This document shows, piece by piece, positions 22,372-31,490 of a stretch of DNA of 64,000 nt. The DNA is from CBDAQR01 sp965199055. GTDB lineage: Bacteria > Pseudomonadota > Gammaproteobacteria > Pseudomonadales > Halieaceae. Under the pieces are notes generated by a model. That model saw only the letters and a program-made list of their open reading frames with translations, had not been told where the DNA came from and did not search any database. Positions within the stretch are counted from its first letter, which is position 1; every line of letters starts with the position of its first letter. A program made the translations under genes and the position numbers. The stretch is from positions 2,232,001-2,296,000 of the forward strand of contig CBDAQR010000003.1 of NCBI GenBank assembly GCA_965199055.1. Reading direction: 5' to 3'.

Positions 22372-24693
22372 ATGTGGGCCCTGAACCTCACGACGCGTCT
22401 GGTGCTGTTGCTGACGGGTTGCATCACCATCACCTTGCTGGTGATCACCAGCATTGACTACCAGATTTCTCGGGGACGCCTGCTGGCGGAGGTTGAACAG
22501 CAGGCGGAGACGACCGTCGCAGAAGCTGTGCGCGATCTGGAAGTTCGCCTGGCCAGCCTGGAGGAATCAACTGAGTTGCTGGCCGAAGTTATCGAGCAGC
22601 GCGACCATACGGAGGACCAATTAAGAGACTTGTTACGCGAGGCGGTCGACGAGCGCGAAGATCTTTTTGGCGCCGCGCTGGCTCTCGATCCGCGCTTCGC
22701 CGAGAATCCGGCGCGCGGGTTCGCACCTTACTACTACTACAACGACGGGGTCATGCAGTTCGCCGACCTGGCCAAAGCCTACGACTATGTGCAGTCGATC
22801 TGGTTTCGTGAACCCCTTAGTCGCACAAGCCCTACCTGGTCGGAACCCTATTTCGATGACGGTGGCGGCAACGCATTCATGGCCACCTATTCCGTACCCA
22901 TATTCCGCACCATTGACGGCGAGCGGCAGGTTTTTGGCATTGTTACCGCAGACATCACACTCGACGAGCTACAGTACTACCTCGATCGTATTGACTTGGG
23001 CGAAAACGGCTTCGGCTTCCTGGTCAGTACCAGTGGTCGTATGATGGCAGGTCCCAATCCAGATAACCGCTCTAAAGAGCTGCTACAGGTACTGCCACCC
23101 GGCCAGGACGAGGCACTGTGGGCACGTTTGCTGCTGAAAGTCGCCGGCGGCAGCCCCGCCTCTGCCGTCATGCCCTGCGCAAATAGCAGCTCACAGTGCA
23201 TTGTAAAACTGGCGCCGCTGCAGACAACGCGTTGGCCGGTAGGTGTGTACTACCTGGAAGACGAGATGCTTGCGCCGCTGCGCGAGTACTTATTGCGCAC
23301 CGCGGCCACCACCGGCATAACGCTGCTACTGCTCATCATCCCCGTCATTTGGGTCTCCAGTCGAATCACCCGCCCACTTCGGGCGCTGGCCGTTGCCACC
23401 GTTGATATCGCCACAGGAAATTTTCATACGACCCTACCTGCCGCACGCAGCAACGACGAGCTGGGCCGCCTGGTTCATGCGTTCTCAGTCATGCAGGGCA
23501 ATCTGCAGCGCTTTGTCGACCAGTTGGAGCAGGAAACCGCTTCGCGCAATCGCCTGGAAGGCGAGCTCAACGCCGCCTCCGAGATCCAGATGTCTATGCT
23601 GCCAGCAGGCGGCAAGGCCTACTACGAGGAGGAAGATTACCACCTATGGGCGGCACTGCGGCCGGCCAAGTCGGTCGGTGGTGATCTGTATGCGGTGCAC
23701 GCTGAACGCGAAGGCAGGTTATTTATTGCCGTGGGTGACGTATCAGACAAAGGCGTACCTGCCGCCATTTTCATGGCTCGTGCCATGACCTTGCTACAGC
23801 AATATGCCCAGGGTGGGGCCAGCGCCAGCGAGATCATGGCCACGCTGAACAACGACCTGGTGGAGGGGAACGAGAACTGCATGTTTGTCACGCTATTCAT
23901 CGGCTGGCTCACACTCGATAACGGCGTACTGGAATTTGCTAGCGGCGGACATACCGCGCCTAATCTCGTAAGAGGGGATAGCTGCATAGCGATCGAGCAA
24001 GAGCAGGGCGCTGCACTGGGGCTGATGGAGTCCCTGGACTACGCAAGCAACCGCATCACGTTGGCCCCCGGCGACCTGCTGGTCGTCTATACCGATGGAA
24101 TCGATGAGGCATTTAATCCAGATGGCCAGCAATTTGGTGAAGACGGCTTGAAAGCGGTTCTGCTCGAGGAGAGGCAACATGCACTGGTTCGATTAGGTCC
24201 CGCTGTTTTCCATGCCGTGGATGAACACGCGGGCACAACACCGCAATCTGACGACATCACGCTTATGTTGTTAAAGATACCAACAGCGAGACGCGGCAGT
24301 CGTCTAGAGCTGACAGCGACGCCGGGGGCGCTCGCCCAGGCCCAGGCCTGGCTCGAACCATTAGTCAGTGCGCTACCGGACGAAACTCGCAACGTTCTCA
24401 TGCTGGTCGCCGAAGAGGCCCTTACCAACATCGTCAAATACGCCGGGCTGGCGGACAGTGACCTCATCAATCTTTCCTTCGAAGAGGGCGATGGCGTGAG
24501 CTGGCTTGAACTCAACGATCCTGGAATTGCATTCAATCCACTGGTCGATGCACGCCGCTCGACACTCGGGGCCGATACCGAATCTGCGGAGATCGGCGGC
24601 CTTGGTGTACACTTGCTCGAGGCGCTAACCGACGCACAAATCTATGAGCGACGGGATGATCGCAATGTGCTCCGCTTAAAGAAGCTTTATTAA
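22372..24693 (+). CDS. Membrane sensor with Cache, HAMP, PP2C (SpoIIE) and HATPase domains
   Basis: This 773-residue protein appears to be a membrane-bound partner-switching regulator. A first membrane segment (about residues 8-28) is followed by a periplasmic Cache-like sensor (to about 310), a second membrane segment, and a HAMP linker (RITRPLRALA). Then come a short coiled coil and a PP2C phosphatase domain with the metal-binding GDVSDKG, YTDGIDEA and QSDDITLM motifs. The C-terminal 120 residues form an RsbW-like HATPase with N-box EEALTNIVKYA and a GGLGVHLLE glycine box. Phosphatase and kinase-like domains in one chain resemble HsbR of Pseudomonas and SypE of Vibrio, but the sensory end differs. 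The likely partner is the STAS gene 25 bases downstream. An AAGGA ribosome site lies 7 bases before the ATG. Confidence 0.92.
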   Translation: MWALNLTTRLVLLLTGCITITLLVITSIDYQISRGRLLAEVEQQAETTVAEAVRDLEVRLASLEESTELLAEVIEQRDHTEDQLRDLLREAVDEREDLFGAALALDPRFAENPARGFAPYYYYNDGVMQFADLAKAYDYVQSIWFREPLSRTSPTWSEPYFDDGGGNAFMATYSVPIFRTIDGERQVFGIVTADITLDELQYYLDRIDLGENGFGFLVSTSGRMMAGPNPDNRSKELLQVLPPGQDEALWARLLLKVAGGSPASAVMPCANSSSQCIVKLAPLQTTRWPVGVYYLEDEMLAPLREYLLRTAATTGITLLLLIIPVIWVSSRITRPLRALAVATVDIATGNFHTTLPAARSNDELGRLVHAFSVMQGNLQRFVDQLEQETASRNRLEGELNAASEIQMSMLPAGGKAYYEEEDYHLWAALRPAKSVGGDLYAVHAEREGRLFIAVGDVSDKGVPAAIFMARAMTLLQQYAQGGASASEIMATLNNDLVEGNENCMFVTLFIGWLTLDNGVLEFASGGHTAPNLVRGDSCIAIEQEQGAALGLMESLDYASNRITLAPGDLLVVYTDGIDEAFNPDGQQFGEDGLKAVLLEERQHALVRLGPAVFHAVDEHAGTTPQSDDITLMLLKIPTARRGSRLELTATPGALAQAQAWLEPLVSALPDETRNVLMLVAEEALTNIVKYAGLADSDLINLSFEEGDGVSWLELNDPGIAFNPLVDARRSTLGADTESAEIGGLGVHLLEALTDAQIYERRDDRNVLRLKKLY

Positions 24694-24718
24694 ACCGGAG
24701 GTGTCCGGAGGGAGAAAG

Positions 24719-25093
24719 ATGGAACTCACAACTCACGTCGACATCGACGACACTAAATCCGTCGCTCGGGTCTCACTGATCGGCGCATTGAATACCGACA
24801 CCGCGCCCAGCTTCGAACAACGACTGCAGGAAGTAGTGGCGGGCGGTTACGCACTGACAGTGCTGGATATGAAAGAGCTGGATTACATTAGCTCTGCCGG
24901 GCTGCGCGTAATCTTCAAAGCGGCCAAGGATGTGAAAGCGGCCGGCAATCGCCTAGCCGCCGCCAACCGTAAGCCGCACATCGACAAGGTGTTTGAAATA
25001 CTGAAAGCACTTCCAGACATGGCAGTCTTCGCTAACGACGAGGAGATGGATGACTACCTGGATTCGATGCAAGAGCAGTCGAAAGACGGCTGA
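24719..25093 (+). CDS. STAS-domain anti-sigma-factor antagonist
   Basis: This is a 124-residue single-domain STAS protein of the SpoIIAA/RsbV/HsbA type. The motif DYISSAGLR places serine 58 or 59 at the usual phosphorylation site. I chose ATG at 24719 because GGAGGGAGAAAG lies just upstream. A longer reading from GTG at 24701 would place that ribosome site inside the gene. It directly follows the PP2C/HATPase sensor, which probably dephosphorylates it and may also phosphorylate it. The protein it releases or captures in turn (an anti-sigma factor or another effector) is not in the window. Its stop codon abuts the stop of the convergent amidotransferase gene. Confidence 0.92.
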   Translation: MELTTHVDIDDTKSVARVSLIGALNTDTAPSFEQRLQEVVAGGYALTVLDMKELDYISSAGLRVIFKAAKDVKAAGNRLAAANRKPHIDKVFEILKALPDMAVFANDEEMDDYLDSMQEQSKDG

Positions 25094-25795
25094 TTAAGCG
25101 CGCAGGAAGTTCACCATCCATCCAGCGACCCGCTCACGGTCGAGGCGGGTATCCAACGACGCCATCCCGGTATGGTAGTTGTCTTCTCCGATCATTTCTC
25201 TGCGAATGTTTAGCAAATTTTCTGAGTAACCGCGAACAAACTCTGGGTGTGCCTGGAAGGTGAGTATTTGATCATCCAACTGGCAGACTGCATTGTTGCA
25301 AAAGTCACTGCCAGCCAGCACATTGCTGCCGGGAGCGGGTTCTACCACCTGATCCTGATGACTGACGAGCAGATGAAACTGCGGATCCTCTCCGTCATGC
25401 CAGGCGGGTAGTTCACTGAAACGCGCAGCGTGCGCACCGACGCCCCAACCCTTTTCAGATTTCTCCGTCTTACCACCCAGGGCCTGAGCCACCATCTGGT
25501 GGCCAAAACAAATACCGATGAGCTTTTTGCCGCTGGCGCGAATCTCTCTGACAAACGCCTCCAGGCGTTTTATCCAGTCCTTGTCCTCATACACGCTGGA
25601 TTTACTCCCGGTGATCAGATAGGCATCCACCTCGTTGATATCCTCGGGGTACTCGCCAACTTCAACATCGTAAATAGCAAACTCCAATGCTGGGTCTACC
25701 GAGGACAGCAGCGCCTGAAACATATCCGGATACTCGCCGAACTCGTCCACCAACTCTTCTCGCACCGCATCGGTTTTCAGGATGCCTATTCTCAT
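25094..25795 (-). CDS. Class I glutamine amidotransferase-like protein
   Basis: This protein of about 233 residues is related to GMP-synthase-type class I glutamine amidotransferases. The catalytic cysteine lies in GICFGHQMVAQALGG and the catalytic histidine in FQAHPEF, followed by a downstream glutamate-containing segment. Stand-alone members of this family include gamma-glutamyl hydrolases of polyamine or glutathione-type metabolism. The substrate here is unknown. I prefer ATG at 25795 because it begins the conserved MRIGILKTD strand. ATG at 25807 adds four residues. The gene runs divergently from the AGCS symporter with very few bases between their starts. Confidence 0.88.
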   Translation of the reverse strand: MRIGILKTDAVREELVDEFGEYPDMFQALLSSVDPALEFAIYDVEVGEYPEDINEVDAYLITGSKSSVYEDKDWIKRLEAFVREIRASGKKLIGICFGHQMVAQALGGKTEKSEKGWGVGAHAARFSELPAWHDGEDPQFHLLVSHQDQVVEPAPGSNVLAGSDFCNNAVCQLDDQILTFQAHPEFVRGYSENLLNIRREMIGEDNYHTGMASLDTRLDRERVAGWMVNFLRA

Positions 25796-25824
25796 GCCTT
25801 GTCTCATTCAGGTTAGAATGGCGC

Positions 25825-27285
25825 ATGGTAATGGAAAACAGCGCAGGGATCGACGCGGCGATCAATGCGGTCGTCGAACCTATTGCGGCTGCTCTTTCTG
25901 CTTTCATTTTTTATAGCGTAGATGTGGGCGGAGCCCAGCTTCCGCTCATTGTCGCGTGGCTCGTCGTTGCTGCCACGTTTTTCACGTTCTATTTCGGCTT
26001 TATCAATATCCGTGGTTTCCCACATGCGCTGCGCCTGCTGCGCGGCGATTTTGCCGACCCCAACCACAAAGGAGAGGTCAGCCACTTCCAGGCGCTGGCC
26101 ACGGCAGTATCCGGCACGGTCGGCATTGGCAACATCGGCGGTGTGGCTATTGTCATCAGCCTGGGGGGGCCGGGCGCCACCTTCTGGCTGATGCTCGCGG
26201 GCTTTCTGGGCATGTCGACCAAGCTGGCGGAATGTATCGCCGGCGTGAAGTATCGACGGGTCAATCCTGACGGCACCGTGTCGGGAGGTCCCATGTACTA
26301 CCTGGAGCAGGCCCTGCGCGAGCGCGGATTAGCACCCTTGGCGAAGCCCTTGGGAAGCTTTTACGCACTGGCTATCGTGATTGGCTGTTTAGGTATCGGC
26401 AATATGTTCCAGTCGAACCAGGCGTTCGAACAGTTTGTGTTTATCACCGGAGCCAGCGAAAGCCCGTTCGCAAACCTGGGCTGGCTGTTCGGGCTGGTCA
26501 TCGCCGGACTTGTGGGGGTGGTCATTATCGGGGGATTAAAAAGTATCGCCCGGGTCACCAGCAGGCTGGTTCCCTTTATGGCGCTAGCCTACATCACACT
26601 GGGATTGCTGGTCATCGCCATGAACGCAGAGCGATTGCCGTGGGCGATTAACGCAATCTTCACTGAGGCCTTCGCGCCGCAAGCGATGACCGGTGGCTTC
26701 ATCGGCGTCATGATACTGGGCTTCCAGCGTGCCGTTTTTTCTAATGAGGCGGGTATCGGTAGCGCAGCCATCGCGCACTCCGCGGTTCGTACCAATGAGC
26801 CAGCGACCGAAGGCTATGTCGCTCTGATGGAGCCATTTATCGACACCGTGGTCATCTGCACACTGACAGCATTGGTCATCCTCACCACCATCTATCATCC
26901 GGACATTGCCGGTGCTGGGGTACAGGGCGTAGAACTCACATCGAGGGCATTCGCCAGTACGCTATCCTGGTCGACCGTACCATTGTCCTTTATCGCCATC
27001 TTGTTCGCTTTTTCGACGATGATTTCCTGGTCCTATTACGGATTGAAGGGCTGGACATATCTTCTGGGCGAGGGCAGGGTGAAAGAAAACGTATTCAAGT
27101 TTCTGTTCTGCTGTTTTGGTGCTCTCGGTTGCACCATGCAGTTAGGCGCCGTACTCGATTTCTCGGATGCCATGGTGTTTTTAATCGCCCTACCTAATAT
27201 TCTTGGCCTCTACTTGCTGGCACCCATCCTCAAGAAAGAGTTAGCTGATTACTCCTCGAAAAAACTAACACCCCCCACGCGCTGA
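25825..27285 (+). CDS. AGCS-family sodium:alanine/amino-acid symporter
   Basis: This inner-membrane protein of about 486 residues is predicted to import alanine, glycine or a related amino acid with sodium. It has the family motif GTVGIGNIGGVAIVISLGGPG, the segment GGPMYYLEQAL and roughly ten to eleven hydrophobic helices. The longest reading starts at 25687, but that would overlap the divergent amidotransferase by more than 100 bases. ATG at 25825 or 25831 begins the usual short N-terminal tail before helix 1. A TAGAAT at 25814-25819 could be a -10 box giving an almost leaderless message. A second AGCS paralog lies at 61529-62905. Confidence 0.92.
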   Translation: MVMENSAGIDAAINAVVEPIAAALSAFIFYSVDVGGAQLPLIVAWLVVAATFFTFYFGFINIRGFPHALRLLRGDFADPNHKGEVSHFQALATAVSGTVGIGNIGGVAIVISLGGPGATFWLMLAGFLGMSTKLAECIAGVKYRRVNPDGTVSGGPMYYLEQALRERGLAPLAKPLGSFYALAIVIGCLGIGNMFQSNQAFEQFVFITGASESPFANLGWLFGLVIAGLVGVVIIGGLKSIARVTSRLVPFMALAYITLGLLVIAMNAERLPWAINAIFTEAFAPQAMTGGFIGVMILGFQRAVFSNEAGIGSAAIAHSAVRTNEPATEGYVALMEPFIDTVVICTLTALVILTTIYHPDIAGAGVQGVELTSRAFASTLSWSTVPLSFIAILFAFSTMISWSYYGLKGWTYLLGEGRVKENVFKFLFCCFGALGCTMQLGAVLDFSDAMVFLIALPNILGLYLLAPILKKELADYSSKKLTPPTR

Positions 27286-27298
27286 GGCTTCCTACAGA

Positions 27299-29710
27299 AT
27301 GTCGGAAAAAGAACACAGTGATCTCGATGTAAATGTCTTTGCTACACTCCACCGCGAGGGATCACTGGCACAAGCAGAGGAGGGTTATCGGGCGTTATTA
27401 GACATTGATCCGTCCGATTACAACGCCAATCAATTGTTGGCCACCTTGCTGCAACAGCGAGGAGAGATCAATGAATCGAGAAAACACTATGAGATTGCGC
27501 TAAATGCGCGCAGCGATGATCCCGGCTGCCGCTCCAACTACGGCAGTCTGCTGCTCTCTACCGGCGAACTGGAGGAGGCCATAGAACAGTTTGCTTTGGC
27601 CCTCAAATCAGATCCGCGCCACTTCGACGCACTGAGAAACCAGGCCTTGGCTTTCGAAAGACTTGAGCGCTTTGGAGAAGCCCAGGAAAATCTGGCCGCC
27701 TGTGTTCAACTCAAACCCTCGGTGTACGATGTCTGGATTCACAAGGGCCTGTGTGAATCCAAACTTTCCAAATTCGCACAGGCAGGTGCCAGCTTCGGCG
27801 CTGGCATACTACTAGACCCCAATCAGCACCAGGGCTACGCCAAGTATGGGGAACTGCTAATGAAGCAGGGATTTTTCCCTGAGGCTGTGCATTATCTGCA
27901 GCAGGCGATCGACACGAATCCCGTTTACTTGAACTCCAGGATGCTGCTGGCGAACTGTCATTTTCTTGCCCATGACTACCAAGCTGCTTTGACGACGCTG
28001 GAGGATGCCTTTTCACTAGCGAAGGACAACTCCATCTCCGCGCAAGAGAAGACCGCGGATTGGACGAACAAACGCACCCTGACTGCGGAGGAATCAAAGA
28101 AAGCCCTTGAGGAGCTATTGCTCGAGGGATTCCGTCTCAAGGCGAAAAACCTGATATTGCTGGGCAATCGCGATCTGGCAATCGATGTGCTTGGTGAGGC
28201 TTTGGAGATCGCACCCAACGACGCAGAATCTCTCGCGGTACGGGCGCAGCAGAACCTAGCGATCAAGCGATTTGATCTCGCCGAGCAGGACCTGGAACAG
28301 CTGATGTCGATGGGCGAGGAAGAGAATAAACCCTTACTCCTCGGTGAACTCCTGATCGCCTATCGCGGCGGTTTCAAGCTCGAAAAGGCAACACAGCTTC
28401 AGCCATCGGTAATCAATGCACTAGGGGAAGAGGTGCTTTCGGTACAACCTTTTCCATTATTGTCCATCAGCGACTCGGCGGAGTTGCAACTACGGTGTGC
28501 CACGCTGCATAAGAATTCGCTGGAGAGCATAAATCGAGTTTCTCGGCGGTCTGCGGAGTATCCCTCCAGGGCAATACAACGCGCTAAAGGCGAGCCTATT
28601 CGTGTCGCCTACGTATCTCCGGATTTTCGACATCATCCCGTCGCCTTCCTGACCAAAGGAATTTTCGAACAGCATGATAGAACCCGGTTTGAGGTGATCG
28701 GGGTGACGCTGCATCACACGGACAATATCGAGTCGAAAGAGATCGCAGCATCATGTGACCATTGGATAGATGCTAGCTCTATGGCTGCCGGGCCTCTTCT
28801 CGACCAGATGCGAAAGCTGGAACTCGATATCGCCGTCGATCTCGCGGGTTATACGGCCAGGTCCCGGCCGGTGTTGTTTGCTCAACGCATCGCACCTGTG
28901 CAGATTAACTTTCTCGGCTTCCCGGGCACAACAGGCCGATCCTATATGGATTACATTATCGGCGACTCGGCCATTATTCCTCGACCGCTCGCGCAATACT
29001 ATAGCGAGAAGGTGATGTGTCTCGATCCTTGCTTTCAACCAAACGATGAGCGGCGCGAAAACCACATCGTCAAGTTTTCGAGAGCATCGCAGGGCCTACC
29101 TGAGGACACTCTGCTATTTGCATGCAACAACAGGGCAGAGAAAATTTCACCCAAAATTCTGAGGGCGTGGATTTCCATTCTCAAATCGGTCGATAACAGC
29201 GGCCTATGGTTTCTTGGAATAGGAAATACTCAGCTCGAAGAACTCAAGAGCGTATTTGCTGCTGAAGGTGTCGACGCCAGCAGACTGTATGGCAGTCCCC
29301 GGGTGCCGTATTCCCAGAATCTATCGAGAATGAAGAATGCCGACCTCATGCTCGACACTCACCCGTTTAACGGCGGCACTTCCACGAGCGAAGCCCTGTG
29401 GGTCGGCGTCCCGGTACTCACGTTGAGCGGGCAGGCATTCGCATCGAGAATGTCTGCAAGCCTGCTCCAGGCCTGTGGCTTGGAAAGCCTGTGTACGACC
29501 AGTCTCGACGACTATACCGAGCTTGCCATTAAGCTAGGTCGCAACCCTGAACAGCTCACTGCTATAAAGAAGCATTTGAAGCGCAGCAGACAAAGCGCAC
29601 AGCTATTCGATACGGCTTCTTTTACGACGCGATTGGAAAATGCCTACGAACAGGCTGTCGCGCGATCTCGCCGCGGCTTTAAACCGCAACATATTGGCTA
29701 CCCGGAGTAA
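27299..29710 (+). CDS. TPR protein with SPINDLY/O-GlcNAc-transferase (GT41) domain
   Basis: This 803-residue protein has tetratricopeptide repeats over about residues 1-330 and a GT41 catalytic region over about 410-790. Recognisable OGT features are the YVSPDFRHHPVAFL strand, IDLAGYT-like DLAGYTARSRP, GFPGTTGRSYMDYI, a lysine in RAEKISPKIL and the donor-site phrase PFNGGTSTSEALWVGVPV. Such enzymes transfer GlcNAc or another sugar to protein serine, threonine or asparagine. The target is unknown. It starts 13 bases after the symporter stop and precedes the PAP2 and MJ1255-like genes, so a role in glycan attachment is plausible. No signal peptide is visible, so it should act in the cytoplasm. 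Confidence 0.92.
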   Translation: MSEKEHSDLDVNVFATLHREGSLAQAEEGYRALLDIDPSDYNANQLLATLLQQRGEINESRKHYEIALNARSDDPGCRSNYGSLLLSTGELEEAIEQFALALKSDPRHFDALRNQALAFERLERFGEAQENLAACVQLKPSVYDVWIHKGLCESKLSKFAQAGASFGAGILLDPNQHQGYAKYGELLMKQGFFPEAVHYLQQAIDTNPVYLNSRMLLANCHFLAHDYQAALTTLEDAFSLAKDNSISAQEKTADWTNKRTLTAEESKKALEELLLEGFRLKAKNLILLGNRDLAIDVLGEALEIAPNDAESLAVRAQQNLAIKRFDLAEQDLEQLMSMGEEENKPLLLGELLIAYRGGFKLEKATQLQPSVINALGEEVLSVQPFPLLSISDSAELQLRCATLHKNSLESINRVSRRSAEYPSRAIQRAKGEPIRVAYVSPDFRHHPVAFLTKGIFEQHDRTRFEVIGVTLHHTDNIESKEIAASCDHWIDASSMAAGPLLDQMRKLELDIAVDLAGYTARSRPVLFAQRIAPVQINFLGFPGTTGRSYMDYIIGDSAIIPRPLAQYYSEKVMCLDPCFQPNDERRENHIVKFSRASQGLPEDTLLFACNNRAEKISPKILRAWISILKSVDNSGLWFLGIGNTQLEELKSVFAAEGVDASRLYGSPRVPYSQNLSRMKNADLMLDTHPFNGGTSTSEALWVGVPVLTLSGQAFASRMSASLLQACGLESLCTTSLDDYTELAIKLGRNPEQLTAIKKHLKRSRQSAQLFDTASFTTRLENAYEQAVARSRRGFKPQHIGYPE

Positions 29711-29718
29711 GCGATAGC

Positions 29719-29730
29719 GGATTCCGTAGT
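29719..29730 (-). promoter_or_regulatory. Half of the adhesin palindrome, candidate second operator site
   Basis: Bases 29719-29730 (GGATTCCGTAGT) match 12 bases of the 17-bp palindrome upstream of the giant adhesin. The left half is degenerate. The site lies 76 bases before the PAP2 start codon, so it could link expression of that operon with the adhesin. A chance match in 64 kb cannot be excluded. Confidence 0.3.
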
Positions 29731-29805
29731 TCCAGCGGTCACAAATTCACGAGACCGCCACAGAAGTTTAACTTCATTGCAACAATTCCTTACTACATTG
29801 CGCTC

Positions 29806-30336
29806 ATGCAAATTCTCAGCACACTGCAACAGGCAGACCTGCGATTATTTGCCTGGTTGTTTCGCTCTGGGGAACGGCACTTGCTGGTCCCCCCGGGCAA
29901 GGCACTCTCCCACTCCGGCGATGGCTTTCTGCACCTCGCGATTCCACTGGCTCTGGCTCTCAGCGGTGCGCCGCGAGCGGGTGATCTCATACTCGTTCTC
30001 GTCCTGGCGCTAGCGCTGGAGCGTCCACTCTACTGGGTACTCAAAAACTCACTCAAAAGGCGGCGGCCGCAGGAGTTTGTACCGGGGCTGCGCAGCCTCA
30101 TCATCGCTTCCGACCAATTCAGTTTTCCCTCGGGACACAGTTCCGGAGCCTTCTTATTGGCGACCAGCATATGCCTCATTTTTGGGGGTGCCTTTGCGCC
30201 GTTGTACCTGTGGGCTTCCGGCGTGGCACTGTCGCGTGTGATTCTGGGGGTTCACTTCCCTGGTGATCTAGCCGCCGGCGCCACCATGGGCACCACACTA
30301 GCGGTTGTTTCTGCAGTCATTCTGGGACTTGCTTGA
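29806..30336 (+). CDS. PAP2-family membrane phosphatase
   Basis: This 176-residue integral membrane protein carries all three phosphatase motifs of the PAP2 superfamily: KNSLKRRRP, FPSGHSSGAF and SRVILGVHFPGD. Members remove phosphate from lipid phosphates such as phosphatidic acid, phosphatidylglycerol phosphate or undecaprenyl pyrophosphate at the membrane. Which lipid is used cannot be told. The stop lies one base before the start of the MJ1255-like glycosyltransferase, so they are translationally close. An undecaprenyl-phosphate recycling role would fit the glycosyltransferase neighbours. Confidence 0.93.
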   Translation: MQILSTLQQADLRLFAWLFRSGERHLLVPPGKALSHSGDGFLHLAIPLALALSGAPRAGDLILVLVLALALERPLYWVLKNSLKRRRPQEFVPGLRSLIIASDQFSFPSGHSSGAFLLATSICLIFGGAFAPLYLWASGVALSRVILGVHFPGDLAAGATMGTTLAVVSAVILGLA

Positions 30337-30337
30337 T

Positions 30338-31420
30338 ATGAAAATTCTATATGGAGTACAGGCCACCGGACAGGGCCATATCAGTCGCGCTCGGGCCATG
30401 GCGGAAGCGTTTAGGGGCTTGGATATTGAGGTCCAGTGGTTGTTCTCTGGAAGAGAGCAGGATCGCCTCTTCGACATGGAACCTTTCGGAAACTTCCTAC
30501 ATCGACGCGGGCTAACATTTACAACTGGCGACGGCGGCATTCGCCACTTGCGTACCGTATTGGACAACAATCTGTTCCGTTTTATGGCAGATGTCGTCAG
30601 TCTCGACCTGGATGGCTACGACCTGATTATCACAGATTTTGAGCCCGTCACCGCCTGGGCAGGAAGGTTGCGCGGCGTGCGCACCGTGGGCATAGGCCAC
30701 CAGTATGCCTTCGGCGAAAAAACGCCCAAGCATGGTGATCGCTGGTTGCCCAGCCTGATTATGCGCAACTTCGCTCCAGTCGATATCGGCCTGGGTTTGC
30801 ATTGGGATCGTTTCGATCAAACTACTGTGCCACCCATACTGGATCTTGACCACCAGGCGACTGGACAGGGAGAGCATTTTCTCGTGTACCTGCCATTTGA
30901 AAACCAGCAAAGGGTGACACGCTTCTTGCAACAGTTCCGAGCCCATCGGTTCATTCAATATGCTCCAGGCTTAGACGCATTGCAGCAGGGTAACGTGCAA
31001 ACCTGTCCGGCCAGCATCAGCGGGTTCAAACGCGACCTGGCTTCCTGCAGGGGCGTAATCTGCAATAGCGGATTCGAGCTAAGCTCGGAGTGCCTGCAAT
31101 TGGGCAAGCCAATACTGACCAAGCCGCTGGCTGGGCAAATGGAGCAGCTCTCCAATGCACTTGCGCTAGAGCAACTGGGTTACGCCAATACTATGGGCTC
31201 ACTGTGCAAAGACACGGTAGCTAATTGGTTAGCGCAATCACCGGAAGCTCCCAGAATACAGTATCCTGATGTCGCCGCGTCCCTGGCTCATTGGCTTGCC
31301 GATCAGTGCCGGGAACATGCAAACGAGCTCAGCGAACGGCTGTGGCGCAGCACCATTCAACCCACACGGTCTCCTCAGAGCTATCCCGGCGCTAGAAATC
31401 TATTGCCGGCTCTCGGCTGA
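30338..31420 (+). CDS. MJ1255/VC2487-type glycosyltransferase
   Basis: This 360-residue protein belongs to the MJ1255/VC2487 family of GT-B-fold glycosyltransferase-like proteins. The start is MKILYGVQATGQGHISRARA, with the glycine-rich GQGHISR loop near the N-terminus, and a C-terminal donor-site region CNSGFELSSECLQLGKPI followed by QMEQLSNA. An upstream ATG at 30305 would lie inside the PAP2 gene, so ATG at 30338 is preferred. The acceptor and sugar are unknown. It is probably in one operon with the PAP2 phosphatase and is followed by the RND promoter region. Confidence 0.9.
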   Translation: MKILYGVQATGQGHISRARAMAEAFRGLDIEVQWLFSGREQDRLFDMEPFGNFLHRRGLTFTTGDGGIRHLRTVLDNNLFRFMADVVSLDLDGYDLIITDFEPVTAWAGRLRGVRTVGIGHQYAFGEKTPKHGDRWLPSLIMRNFAPVDIGLGLHWDRFDQTTVPPILDLDHQATGQGEHFLVYLPFENQQRVTRFLQQFRAHRFIQYAPGLDALQQGNVQTCPASISGFKRDLASCRGVICNSGFELSSECLQLGKPILTKPLAGQMEQLSNALALEQLGYANTMGSLCKDTVANWLAQSPEAPRIQYPDVAASLAHWLADQCREHANELSERLWRSTIQPTRSPQSYPGARNLLPALG

Positions 31421-31448
31421 ACACGCCTCCTAGACTCCTGGTCTATAC

Positions 31449-31464
31449 TGCACAACGTTGTGCA
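31449..31464. promoter_or_regulatory. 16-bp perfect palindrome, candidate TetR-type operator of the efflux operon
   Basis: TGCACAACGTTGTGCA is a perfect inverted repeat. It overlaps the end of a TATACT -10-like hexamer (31444-31449) and lies 26 bases before the ATG of the RND adaptor. A dyad at this position fits a repressor site, and TetR-family proteins often control RND pumps. No TetR gene is in the window and no good -35 element is seen. Confidence 0.6.
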
Positions 31465-31490
31465 AGGAGAGCCTGACGGGGAGGACGCGG

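Noticed and set aside
25687..25824. Longer N-terminus for the AGCS symporter
   Set aside because: It would overlap the amidotransferase coding region and adds no family-like residues.
29735..29758. Stem GCGGTC / GACCGC as a terminator of the OGT-like gene
   Set aside because: The loop is 12 bases and no T-run follows.
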